DNA of 64,000 bases. Source: Halichoerus grypus. Lineage: Eukaryota; Chordata; Mammalia; Carnivora; Phocidae. Of this stretch, positions 11,985 to 22,759 are shown piece after piece. The position numbers were made by a program, and so were the translations under genes. The notes under the pieces are model-generated. The model was not told the DNA's origin. It was given only the letters and a program-made list of their open reading frames with translations, and made no database searches. Position 1 is the first letter of the stretch; each line of letters starts with the position of its first letter. The stretch covers positions 103,986,696 through 104,050,695 of the forward strand of contig NC_135720.1 in the NCBI RefSeq assembly GCF_964656455.1, given 5' to 3'.

Positions 11985-14883
11985 GGAAGGTGAGCAGAAA
12001 ATAATGAAATCAAACTCTTTTCACTTCTGCTTTCACTTGAATCCAGCTACGAGATGATTTAGTTGTAGAGGTTACTCCTTCATATATGCCTTTGCCATCT
12101 CATTGCTGTTACTGTGTCTTTCCAAATTGTCAGAAGTTTATTATGTACTTTGAGTGTATGGATAGTTTGTTTTGCTTTAGTTTTATTTATTTTTTTATTT
12201 TTTGGAATATTGTCCTCACTCCCACCAACTCCCACCATCCCATTTGAAAATGTTAACTATATTACCCTCAGTGCTTTATAACTTTTCTGTGTTTTCCTTC
12301 TTCGCTGGGCAGACAAAATGTTAGACTGAAGAATAGTTAGTGTTGAGTTGCTCAGTGAAATAGCCAGTACCCATGTTTTTGTCCTTTTAGAATTTCCTAC
12401 CTTTGTCTCTCATTCAGAGCGTGAAGCTGCCAGGTGGCTCTGGGTATCCTAGCTCTCTGGAAAACCAATGTTTGGGAATGCAGTGGGTGTCCAGTTCATC
12501 TATATCTTAACATATAAGTTTCATATCTGAAACATAAAATGGAAAATGAAACTGAAGTATAATGTTTTGTTTTTTTTTTTGTGGGCGGGGGGGGTAAGCT
12601 TGGAACCTAAAACTAGCAGGAAAAGCTAATTGACAATGCATGAATTTTATTTTTTTATGAGCACTATCTTGTTTTATTATAATCATTTATGTATTTTTAA
12701 GGCCGGGATCTAGAATTGAAATAAATAAATTAAACACAGTCATGAAGGGATAAGCACACAAACTTCATAGGGTTAAGGAATTCATCAGATTAATTAATAT
12801 ATTACAAATACTGAGTTTCTGAGAGTAGATTTTTTTATTTATGATATCTAATATAAATTCTTTTTCATAATTATTTTAATTCTAGAAATTCTTCTGCTAT
12901 AAAGACATCATTGTTGTCCCCTTTAATTATTGAATTGCCTTTTTAATGTAATTACAGTATGAACCTATCTTTATGATGTAAGAACTTTGGCTTCTGGGAG
13001 TAACTGTGTGGATAGAGAAAGTTGAACTGTCCTTGGTTCTCAGATTGTTCTATTTTTAATGGGAATTTTCTTTCACTGTTTCCTTTTCAGTTAACTGGAT
13101 AGGCTTGAATAGTGGTGTAAGTGGAGAGTATTTGCAGTATTCTTTCATTTCATAAACTAAAAGTCATTAAAGAAGTTACAAATCTGAAAATTTAACAAGG
13201 CTGTTTTACTATAATATATTCAGTCATTATGCAGACTTACAATTTAATTTTTCCTGTATTTGAGTAAACAAGTTTATATATGTATAAATAATATAGATTC
13301 ATAGTGTGTACCCAAAGGTGGCAGAAAACTATTTAAAACCATTTAGCTGTGTTAAAATAGAAATATTTTTCTGAAACAAAACTTACAGTTTTAGTACATT
13401 CAAAGATACCATTATTTGCTTGGATATGTTATGTCTGTTGTAAAATTGTAGAAGTAATGTGTAGGATTATTGAGAGGATAAATTTAATTAATACATGGAA
13501 GGGGCATACTCAATAAATCTAGTACTTACTTTTACATACCTGAAGATCACCTTGGTATATTGAAGTCTTGTAAGGATGACAGTGTTTGGGTTAATTATTT
13601 TATCCGTAATGACTTTATGCTCCTTTCCCAATTGTCCTAAACAATTTGCTTCATGCTAGTCACCTGTTATGTAGACTAGAAACGGTTTGGTTGTGTATTT
13701 TAGTTTTACTGATAAACCACCGTGAGCATAGCGAAAGAGGGAGGGGAAGGCTGTATGTGTGTGTCTCTTCTGTGAATGTGTCTGACATGTGGGTATAGTG
13801 AACTTTTCATACATATTCAAAAGTGTGATGAGAATGAAATGCACTGAAATTGGTATCTTTAATTCCAATGCTATTTCTGTTAAAAAGAGGATTTTTATTA
13901 TGCATTCTTAATGAAGGACCTGAGACGAACTTTTTGACAAACATTTTCAGGTTTGAAAAAAATTACACTAGTTAACGAACTATTCAGTGATGAGGAAGAG
14001 GGAGATAGAAGAAAGAGAGCAGTAAATTCCAACCGGCTAATTTCTCCATATGTGAAGTAGATAGAAACATTTCTAAGTCTGAATTTTAATCACTGGTAAG
14101 AAATTTAGTAGAGGTCACAGCTGGGGTCAATTCTGACAGTATGATGTAATAGCTATCTATATGCTTTGGTGTTGAACCTGAACCTTGAAAATAAAGGCAT
14201 ATAAGAAATTCCATAAAATGTAGATTAAATGGGATTGCTATTTTTGCCTGAATGTTATTTTGGCCTTGGTAAAGGCCATAAAAATCCCATTTCACAGTGT
14301 AGATTGTTAAAAAATGTTTAATAATAAACTAAATAGGTAGGAAGTTGTATATATTCAAAAAGGTACGTAATTATAAGATTTTTTTGCTGTTTCCTCATTT
14401 AAAATTTATTGTTAATGTTAATAATGATGTAATAAGTAAGAAATTCTGTTGCCTTTATTAATGATGTATAAAATCTGTTTGGTACAGTTTTAAATTAACT
14501 GCTGCATCCCTCTGTGTCCTTTTATCAAAAGATGGTAACATATATGATATAATTTTTTTGAGATTAATTGGTACTAAGATGATATATAGTGTCAAGTGCC
14601 AGTACTTTTTTTTCTTTTATAAATAATAAACTCAGTGTGTGGGTGGTGGCAGAACCACACAGAGAGAAACATTCTTTTAGCATGTCATAGTTTGTTCTGC
14701 TCAAACCATGAAGTACTGTAGATCCTTTAATAATCCCATTGAGAGAATTTCATGCTACTTAGGAGGAGTACTTACATATGGGTAATGACATCTTTAAGTA
14801 GACTATACAATGGAGACAGGAAGCTTCAGAAACAGTGGATGGTAAGAATGATGTTAATTTTAAGATGACATGTTTACATTTTA
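11985..14883. other. Long single-copy stretch
   Basis: About 2.9 kb with no recognised repeat. It contains T-rich runs and a G8 run near 12586. Small open frames (for example 13656-13868 and 14086-14295 on the minus strand) show no motifs. The segment 12383-12424 is flanked by acceptor-like TTTTAG and a weak donor, but I do not regard it as a supported exon. Confidence 0.5.
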
Positions 14884-15366
14884 TGGGCATACCTCAGAGA
14901 TACTGGTGGTTTTGTTCCATACCACCACAATAAAGCAAATATCGCAATAAAGCAAGACAAATGAATTTCTTTGGTTTCCCAGTGCATATAAAAGTTATGT
15001 TTACATTATACTATAGCATATTAAAGGTGCAATAGCATTATCTCTAAGAAGTACATACCTTAATGAAAAAGTACTTTATTGCTACGAACTGTATTTATTA
15101 CTTTATTGCTAAAATCAGTTGAGCTTTTAGCAAGTTGTAATCATTGATCACAGATCACCATAACAAATTTAATAATAATGAAAAAGTTTGAGATACTGTT
15201 AGAATTACCAAAATGTGACACAGAGACACAAAGTGAGCAAATGCTTTAAGAAAAATGGTGCCGATAGACTTCTTGATGCAATCTTGCAACAAATCTTCAG
15301 TTTGTGGAAAATGTGGTTATCTGTGAAGTACAGTAAAGCTACGTGCAATAAAATGAGATATGCCGG
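14884..15366. mobile_element. Tigger1 DNA transposon, internally deleted
   Basis: The left end TGGGCATACCTCAGAGATAC and right end GAGATATGCCGG form imperfect terminal inverted repeats flanked by TA. Inside, 'caataaagcaaat', 'ggtttcccagtgcatataaaa', 'gatcacagatcaccataaca' and 'ccaaaatgtgacacagagacac' match the two ends of Tigger1 (pogo/Tc1-mariner). The transposase gene that normally lies between is missing, so this is a non-autonomous copy of about 480 bp instead of about 2.4 kb. Orientation is not assigned. Confidence 0.92.
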
Positions 15367-15934
15367 TATGTGGCAGTGCATTATGTTTGATTTTGGATTC
15401 TATAAATAAATTCTAACTGAAAAAATACCACCTTTGCTTCTTCATGGAATTGGATTCAGTAATTTGCTTTTGCTAGATTATCAGTTATAAAACCTAAATT
15501 TAAAATGTATATATATTTCAAAAATATATATTTCAACTCAGATACTTAGGCATATTTTATTATGATTTATGTAATTTAATTTCAATAAGTATGTCTGTCA
15601 TGTATAGGATTATAACTTGTAATTTAACATCATTAAATTAATGTTATAGTCATGTTTTTGATTAAAAATTTAAAATAAACTTGAATTTTGAGCTTTATAG
15701 TAAGTTCTTAAATAGAATTCTAACTTTGATTACATTAATATATTTGTGCAATAATTCCAATAAACGCATCCTTAAAGTTACATTTAAAATATTTGTTAGA
15801 CTCCACTTATTCAGAATTTGCTGGAATTTGAGATAGCCTACAACTTAGCTTTATTTATGTTGTAAGAGGGAAAGATAAATCGAAAAGATAAATTAAGAAA
15901 AAGTTTGATTATTATAAATAATTTATTTAATGTA
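15367..15934. other. AT-rich single-copy DNA
   Basis: Very AT-rich with TATATATTT motifs near 15510-15530. No gene or repeat family recognised. Confidence 0.4.
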
Positions 15935-16157
15935 AATTATAGCTTTATATGGGACCCCTGGGTGGCTCAGTCAGTTAAGGTCTGCCCTCAGCTTGGGTCA
16001 TGATCCCAGGGTTCTGGGATCCAGTCCCAGGTGGTGCTCCTTGCTCAGCAGGGAGCCTGCTTCTCCCTCTGCCTGCTGCTCCCCCTGCTTGTGCGCACTC
16101 TCTCTCTCTCTTTCTGACAAATAAATAAAATCTTTTAAAAAAAATTAGAGCTTTATA
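15935..16157 (+). mobile_element. CAN-SINE with 15-bp target-site duplication
   Basis: The body is about 15951-16142, starting GGGACCCCTGGGTGGCTCAG. It has diverged B-box-like GGATCCAGTCCC and tail ACAAATAAATAAAATCTTTT. Flanks AATTATAGCTTTATA (15935-15949) and AATTAGAGCTTTATA (16143-16157) differ at one base. Confidence 0.93.
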
Positions 16158-16314
16158 GGGGCATGATTTATCTAATTAAGAAAAAATTAAGTACTATAAT
16201 ATTCTAATTCTATGATTCTGATATTCTGATTGGAATTGTTATATATGAATTCAGTGAATCATTACTTTATTAGGCCTTTATAATACTATATTGTATCATT
16301 TCTGGTTTGTTCTT

Positions 16315-17400
16315 TCTTTAAAATTAAACTTTTTATTTTGGTATAATTGCAGAGTCATGTGCAGTTATAAAAAATAGTACAGAGAGATGCTGTTTATACT
16401 TTTTCCAGTTTCCCCTGGTGGCTACATCTTACAAAACTGTAGTACACAAAGAAGTGTAGTACACAGTCATGATCAGGATATTGACATTGATAAAATCCAT
16501 TGATCTTATTTAGATTTCTACAGTTTTACTTGTACCCACTTGTATGCTTGTGTGTTTGTATTTTTATCACATGTAGTACACTTGTGTGTGCATTTATATT
16601 ACATGTAGTTCCATGCATCGATTATTATAGTCAAGATATAGAACGGTTCCACTACCACATGATTCCTTGTATTGCCTTTTTGTAGCCTCCTCCCATGTTT
16701 GCCACCCCCATCCTTATCTCCTGGCAGCAACAAATCTCTTTTTTATTTCTATAATTCTTCCATTTTAAGGAAATTAAGTGGATTTTTACAGTTTGTAATC
16801 TTTTTGGTATTGGTTTTTTATGCAGCATTATTCCATGAAGAGTCATTCAAGTTGTTGCATATATATTAATAATTCATTGCTCCCGGGATGCCTGGGCGGC
16901 TCAGTGGGTTAAGCTTCTGCCTTTGGCTCAGGTCATGGTCCCTGCGTTCTGGGCTCAAGTCCCATGTCGGGCTCCTTGCTCAGTGGGGAGCCTGCTTCTC
17001 CCTCTGCCTGCCACTCCCCCTGCTTGTGCTCTCTGTCTCTCTCTTTCTCTCTCTCTCTCTGGCAAATAAATAAATAAAATATTTTGAAAAATATTCATTG
17101 CTCCTTATAGCAGAATAGTATTCCATGGTGTGGCTGTACCACAGTTTGTTTAATATTCACTATCAAAAGACATCTGGTTTTTTTTTAGTTCTTGGCTCTT
17201 TTGAATAAAGCCTCTGTGACTATTTGTATACAGGATTTTATGTGCACTTCAGTTTTAATTTCTTTGAAATAAATGCCCAACAGCATAATTGCTAGGTCAT
17301 ATGGTAATTGCTTGTTAATTTTTAAAGAAATTTGTAAACATTTTCCAGAGTTATCTATACTGTTTTAAATTGTCACCAATAAATCATGAGTGACTTATTT
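16315..17400 (-). mobile_element. L1M 3' UTR and ORF2 end, antisense, interrupted by a SINE
   Basis: The plus strand shows 'tataattgcagagtcatgtgcagtt', 'caggatattgacattgat', 'cctggcagcaaca', then 'tagtattccatggtgtggctgtaccacagtttgtttaa' and 'gctaggtcatatggtaattg'. This is the ordered inverted 3' end of an L1M element. A CAN-SINE sits at 16884-17092. L1 identity fades after about 17390. Confidence 0.87.
16872..17104 (+). mobile_element. CAN-SINE nested in L1, with target-site duplication
   Basis: The body is 16884-17092 (CGGGATGCCTGGGCGGCTCAG head, long CT/TC run at 17035-17060, AAATAAATAAATAAAAT tail). ATTCATTGCTCC is repeated exactly at 16872-16883 and 17093-17104, and the L1 reads through when the SINE is removed. 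Confidence 0.95.
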
Positions 17401-17926
17401 TCTCTGTTTTCAAAGAATTACTTTAATATGTTTTTATCCACTCTGCCAAACTGTGCTATTTTAAATCCTAATGTCATTAATTATTAATGTGCTATAGCAT
17501 GTCTCCCATTTTATTTTTTGTTTTCTGTTATTTTCCTCTCATTTCTCTGTTGTTGTTTTCTTGCCTTCCTGTGGGTACTGGAACTTTTTTTTTAGGATTA
17601 TATCTTATTTTTTTATGGTATTTTTCAGTGTATGTTATATAACTTTGTGTAATTATCATAGTGATTACTCTGAGTATTACAACATACATATGTGAGCTAT
17701 CTTCAACTACTGGTATCAGTCTTTTTTCACTTCAAGTGACATATAAAAGGCTTATTTCTATATAGGTCCCTTTACCTTTCTCTTTTTAAAATATCATTAA
17801 CTTTAGTACCAGATGGTGTTATAGATTTTATTCTAATTATCAAATATGATTTATAAAACTTGGGGGAGTGATAGTCTGTTGTATGTACCCATATTTCTGC
17901 TTTTTCTGTTTCTTCCTTGTGCTTTT
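17401..17926 (-). mobile_element. Probable L1M fragment, antisense
   Basis: Phrases such as 'atagtgattactctgagtattacaacatacat' near 17660-17690 resemble the inverted segment upstream of ORF2 in old L1M elements. Identity is low and limits are approximate. It may be a separate fragment from the neighbouring 3' end. Confidence 0.45.
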
Positions 17927-18134
17927 TAAAAAAAATTTTTTTATTTTTTAATTATTTTGTTTTATTTTTAGAGAGAGAGCATGGGAGTGGGGGGGGAGGG
18001 GCAGAATGAGAGGGAGAGAAAATCTTAAGCAGGCTCCACACCCAACATGGGGCTCGATCTCACGAACCTGAGATGATGACCTGAGCTGAAATCAAGAGTT
18101 GGACTCTTAACTGACTGAGCCACCCAGGCACCCC
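17927..18134 (-). mobile_element. CAN-SINE, older subtype, antisense
   Basis: Reverse-oriented: T-rich tail at left, purine-rich tract (GAGAGAGAG...GGGGGGGAGGGG), then 'ggggctcgatctcacgaacc' and the head 'actgagccacccaggcacccc' at 18134. The 'aagagttggactcttaactgac' variant is the older carnivoran form. A clear target duplication was not found. Confidence 0.9.
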
Positions 18135-19499
18135 TTCATTACATTTATTTTTGACAAAGTTTCTTTAGCCAGTTTTCAAGGACAAATTCATTTATTCATA
18201 AGATTAAGTTTCTAAAGTAAATGTAAATGTACTATATACTAAAGACATTATATGTTTTAGTGGTATAAGGAACATTAAAACATTTTCTTATACAAATGAG
18301 ATATTTTGTGCTTTGTGAGAATGAACAAAAATATTTTTGTACTATAAAAAAGTGTTAGAAGAACATACCTGATTAGACTGTCCGTGCTTTGAAATAATAA
18401 CAGTTAAGTAAGAGCTGTTTGCCATATATTCCTTTAACCTTAAGGGAATATCAAAATGTTGTAATCAGTCATCAGATTAGTATATTTATCTGTGCTGATA
18501 TCCATATTAGTATCTTAATAACAATACATTTTATACTTAATCTATAACGTCTCCCACTGATTCATATCATAAAAGAAGGAAAATGATATTTTCAAGTTGA
18601 GATGTCAAAAAATTGTGCTTAGATTAACTGGAGCTCTGTTACTTTGACATTATACCTGTGTAAGTTATTGGCTGTTAACTTTGTAAATAGTTACATATGA
18701 ATTTTGGTACCTTGAAATAAATTGGGAATATATAAGTTGTTGATACTCAACTTTTATGTGGAAGCATTTGACTTCTGTTCAGTTTTATAAACAGATACTA
18801 TTGGCTACCACTCATGTTCTTACGAATGTGCTTTTCTGTATATTCGCAAATGTCTGGAATGGAATAACATTTAACCTTTATTTTGAAATAGTGCTTATGA
18901 TCCAAATTTAAATGCTTATGCAGTTTTAGTGTTTTAATAATAGAGTGAACTAATCATTAGACATACCTTTCTGTATTTCTTTCAGGTAATGCCAATTTCC
19001 TTTCACTAGCTTTTGCTATTGTTGTTTCTTTGAATGCTGTCAATCAAATCACTTTTCCATATGGCACAATTTATACTTTCTCTTCATTTTTATATTATTT
19101 TTCCTGTTATTCCGCTCCTCTGTAACTACATGGGTTGGGAATGTGTGTGGTCAGATATTTGAATTTGTTTCATAAGGTGTCATAGAAAACCCATTTCTTC
19201 CTTCTGAGCTGTTATGTACTTGGGTGGTCACTGAATCGTTTGATACTGTAGCTGTGAGCTATGCTTGTTCATTTACACATTGCTTTATTGTTTATAATCT
19301 CTTCCTGTAGTTAATTGCTTTCAGTCTATTGACCTTTTTTTCCTTTTTTCTAGTTTTACAGTCTCGAAAGGCTTTTGAATGCTATTGTATCAGCATAGTT
19401 GTGTACTTAATTGTCTTGAATTTTAACTGAGTAGTAAATTATGTAAATTTAAGTGAATTTTAGGACTTTGAAATAAATCCTCTTTAAATAGACTTTGAA
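18135..19499. other. Single-copy DNA
   Basis: About 1.4 kb without recognised repeats. A pyrimidine tract ending CTTTCAG at 18986 resembles a splice acceptor but is not followed by a convincing exon. Confidence 0.45.
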
Positions 19500-19672
19500 C
19501 TATACAGAACAAACTGATGGTTACCAGAGAGAAAGTGGGTAGGGGGATGAAGGAGTGCACTTGTTATTAAGAGTGCTGGGCGTTCTATGGAAGTGTTGAA
19601 TCACTATATTGTACACCAGAAACTAATATTACACTGTATGTTAATTATCTGGAATTTAAATAAAAACTTAAA
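19500..19672 (+). mobile_element. Carnivore L1 3' UTR end, sense, 5'-truncated
   Basis: 'aactgatggttaccagag' leads to 'ttgaatcactatattgtacaccagaaactaatattacactgtatgttaatt' and a TAAATAAAAACTTAAAAAA tail. This is the terminal part of L1 3' UTRs common in carnivores. Only about 170 bp are present. Confidence 0.8.
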
Positions 19673-19719
19673 AAAATAATTTAGAGAATGATAATAAAAT
19701 TAATATTTGAAAAAATAAA

Positions 19720-19815
19720 ACCAACTTGGAGCCAAACCAAACTAAAAAAAAAAAAAAAAAAAATAGAACCAACTTAGAACCAAACCAAACAGAACCAAAA
19801 AAATAGAACCAACTT
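19720..19815. repeat. A-rich imperfect tandem repeat, (A/C)AACCAA type
   Basis: Units such as ACCAACTTGGAGCCAAACC and ACCAACTTAGAACCAAACC recur three times, separated by a poly(A) run (19744-19762) and shorter A runs. It probably grew from an A-rich retrotransposon tail by slippage. Confidence 0.8.
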
Positions 19816-20169
19816 TCAGTGTTCTCCATAGTATATTGATGACTGTGTGAGCATTTAAAAGATCTTTAGGTTACAGTGATAGGGATTTTGTACTAAAGAG
19901 TATTACCTTAATTCTGAGTTTAGAGTAATTTTTGTATGATTTATAAAAATCCTAGTGACCTGGGACAATTATTTGCTAAAAGGATTCAGGATACTTTTTT
20001 TTTTCTTTTTTAAGCTTTTTGGTATTATACACGTATTCAATATGAGTTCAGAATTCTTTTCATAATAAGAAAGATGAATAAAATTATTTTTATTTTGAAA
20101 ATAAAGGCATAAAACCTTTTTAAACCTTGTTATATGTTGTGGATATATTTCTGTGTCAGTACATTTAAG
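19816..20169. other. Single-copy DNA
   Basis: Nothing recognised. Confidence 0.4.
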
Positions 20170-20358
20170 TCTCCTTTTTTTTTTTTAAGAGAGTGTGCCT
20201 GTGTGATAGGGGGAGGGGCAGAGAGAGAGGGAGAGAGAATCCCAAGGGGGCTCCATTCCCAGTGCGGAGCCCCACGCAGGGCTCAATCTCATGACCCCGA
20301 GATCATGACCTGAGCTGAAATCACTCAACCATCTGAGCCACCCAAGCATCCCTCCTTT
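20170..20358 (-). mobile_element. CAN-SINE, antisense
   Basis: T-run tail at about 20175, purine tract GAGAGAGAGGGAGAGAG, 'cagggctcaatctcatgacc', and head 'tctgagccacccaagcatccc' ending near 20351. A short duplication (T/C)CTCCTTT flanks it. It is moderately diverged. Confidence 0.9.
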
Positions 20359-20379
20359 GTTATTCTTATATCAGCATAT

Positions 20380-20760
20380 TTCTTTTATTTATTATAGATA
20401 GTCTCTATTGGTAGACATTTGGATTGTTTTCAGCTTTTAAATATTTAGCCAACTGTTAGTGTACATCTTTGTTCCTAATTTAATTTATTATCATAGGATG
20501 TATGCCTAAAAGTGAACCATTTTTTCAACAGGGTTGGTCATTTAAAGTTGTGAGTAATATTACTAAATCATTTTATGAATGTATTAGCTTATATTCTTAT
20601 TAAAACAATGGCTATGAATATTTGTTTTCCAACAGTTTTACCAACACTTGTATTTGCCTGTTTGTTCATTACCAAGGTAGAATGATCGTTTATTTATTAT
20701 TTACATTTATCTTAGTGAACTTGAACACTTTTTGAAAGGTTTTGGCCATTTATATTTATT
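20380..20760 (-). mobile_element. Very old L1 3' region, antisense (tentative)
   Basis: 'ggtagacatttggattgttttcagc', 'catttatcttagtgaacttgaacac' and 'tttggccatttatatt' follow the order of inverted L1 ORF2 C-terminal coding (distance, subunit spacing and phrase order agree), but identity is low. Confidence 0.5.
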
Positions 20761-20805
20761 GTTTTGTGAATTACAAACATTTCATTCTTTGGAAGCATTG
20801 ATTTT

Positions 20806-20988
20806 TTTCATATTAAAAATTTTTTTTTTAATTTATTCAACAGTATAAGCAAGGGAAGCAGCAGGCGGAGGGAGAGGGAGAAGCAGGCTCCCTGCTGAGC
20901 AGAGTCCGATGCAGGGCTCGATCCAAGGATGCGGGGATCATGACCTGAGCCCAAGACTGAGCCACCCAGGCACCTCTTTCATACTAAA
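20806..20988 (-). mobile_element. CAN-SINE, antisense, with target-site duplication
   Basis: The body is 20818-20976. It is shortened near the head ('gagcccaagactgagccacccaggcacctc' lacks the usual middle of the head). Flanks TTTCATATTAAA (20806-20817) and TTTCATACTAAA (20977-20988) differ at one base. Confidence 0.92.
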
Positions 20989-21329
20989 TTTAAGTAGCTA
21001 TATGTTACAGATATTAACCCATTTTGTTATATATGTTGTATTCTTTATAGAGCAGTTTACTTTAGATTCAAGTGAGTACCTGAATGCTTGTTTTTAGGGA
21101 CACTGTTTGAAAAATGATACTCAAAGTCTCAAATCATTAAGTGTGATGAGATTGCTCGAGCTAAATGAAACACAAGGGAACTGAGTTATACTGCAACAAC
21201 AGTAGATTCATTTCTTTCTTCAGGGCATGTACTAACTGAGTTGTGTGGCAAGCAGAATTGTTTTCTCATTCTGACTCTTTTATTTGCAATACTGGGGAGA
21301 GAGTACTTGTATAGCTAAACTGGCATACA
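20989..21329. other. Single-copy DNA
   Basis: Nothing recognised. Confidence 0.4.
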
Positions 21330-22200
21330 TATATATTTTAATCCCCCCTTTTTTTTGCTGTGATAGAATCCACAAAGCATAAAATTCACCATCTTAATCA
21401 TTTTTAAGTGTATACTTTAGTGGTACTAAATGCATTCATAATGTTGTACAGCTGTCTTCATCATCTATTTTCATATCTCTTTAAATCTTATAAACCTAAA
21501 ATTCTATACCAGTTAAATGGTAATCCCCAATTCCCCTCTCCTCCCAGCATAATGGCAACCACCATTCTTTTTTCTGTGTCTGTGATTTTGACTCTTTTCT
21601 GTGACTTCACATAAGTGAGTCATAACACTATTTCTCTTTTTATGACTGGCTTATTTCATTTAGCATGATGGCTTCAAAGTTCATTCCTGTCATAGCCTAT
21701 GTCAGAATTTCCTTCCTTTTTTTTCTTTTTTTTTTTAAGATTTTATTTATTTAACAGAGAGAGAGACACAGTGAGAGAGGGAACACAAGCAGGGGGAGTG
21801 GGAGAGAGATAAGCAGGCTTCCCACCGAGCAGGGAGCCCGATGTGGGGCTCGATCCCAGGACCCTGGGATCATGACCTGAGCCGAAGGCAGACGCTTAAC
21901 GACTGAGCCACCCAGGCGCCACCAGAATTTCCTTCCTTTTTAAGGCTGAATAATATTCCAGTATATGTATATTCCACATTTTGCATATCTCTTTATCTTT
22001 AGATGGATACTTGAGTTGCTTCCACATTTTAGCTGTTATGAATAATGCAGCTATGAACATCAATGTACAAATATCTCTTTGAGACCCCGCTTTCAATTAT
22101 TTTCAGTATATGCTTGCAAGTGGAATTGCTGGGTCAGATGATAATTGTTTTAAATTTTTTGATGAACTGCCATATACTGTTTTCCACAGCACTGTGCCAT
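21330..22200 (-). mobile_element. L1M 3' UTR and ORF2 end, antisense, split by a SINE
   Basis: 'acataaaattcaccatcttaatcatttttaagtgtatac'-like sequence near 21375-21415, 'catttagcatgatggcttcaaag', and 'gaattgctgggtcagatgataa' near 22120 give the inverted L1M 3' end in order. On the minus strand, 21923-22140 still encodes ICTLMFIAALFITAKMWKQL and ILEYYSALKRKEI, the ORF2p C-terminal region, before running into the inserted SINE. Confidence 0.88.
21703..21940 (-). mobile_element. CAN-SINE nested in L1, with exact 18-bp duplication
   Basis: The body is 21721-21922 (T-run, AAGATTTTATTTATTTAACAG, 'gtggggctcgatcccagg', 'cttaacgactgagccaccc'). CAGAATTTCCTTCCTTTT is repeated exactly at both sides, making it one of the youngest-looking copies in the window. 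Confidence 0.96.
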
Positions 22201-22202
22201 AG

Positions 22203-22397
22203 GCAGCTTTAGAATCTGTAAAAGGCAACTTGACCTTCTTAGAAGACTGCAGCCCTCTTGACACCTTGATCTTAGCCCTGTGAAACCAATTTCAAACTTA
22301 CGTTCTCTGGAGCTATAAGATAATACAGTTGTGTTGTTTTAAGCCTCTCAGTTTGTGGTAATTTGTTGTACTAGCAATGGAAAACTAATATAGCCAT
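22203..22397 (+). mobile_element. MLT1-type MaLR LTR end
   Basis: 'gacaccttgatcttagcc', a diverged 'ctggagctataagataatacagttgtgttgtttt', 'aagcctctcagtttgtggtaatttgtt' and 'agcaatggaaaactaata' match the 3' portion of MLT1 LTRs. The 5' part is absent. It is a non-coding remnant. Confidence 0.8.
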
Positions 22398-22613
22398 TAA
22401 AGCCAATACCAACAATTACCTACCTCTCATTTGAAAGCAAACCAACCAAAACTCTTACGTATTTAAGTTTCTCTTGTTGGGTCTCTGTTAATAAACAGCC
22501 ATTTACAATTCTTACCAGATAAGAGTAATTTCCCCCTAATTTCCACTCTAGAACCATTGATATTAGATCAGGATTATCTGATTGTAGATTGTATTACATA
22601 ACGTAGCTGTATA

Positions 22614-22615
<2 letters not shown>

Positions 22616-22658
<43 letters not shown>
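22616..22658 (+). repeat. (GT)21 microsatellite
   Basis: Uninterrupted GT run of about 43 bases, likely polymorphic. Confidence 0.98.
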
Positions 22659-22662
<4 letters not shown>

Positions 22663-22759
22663 GAATGGGAGGGTTTTTTTAAACTACAAAATGTGTTTTT
22701 TAAATAGCCATGGGTGTATTTATAGTTACTATTTCTTTTTGATTCATTTTATTAAGTTA

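Noticed and set aside
11937..11995. Acceptor/donor-like segment ending GGAAGGTGAGC
   Set aside because: The segment is the end of an MLT2-type LTR, so the splice-like pattern is coincidental.
12375..12430. Possible 42-base exon after CCTTTTAG at 12383
   Set aside because: The donor (CAG/GTGGCT) is weak and two frames are equally open; no supporting homology.
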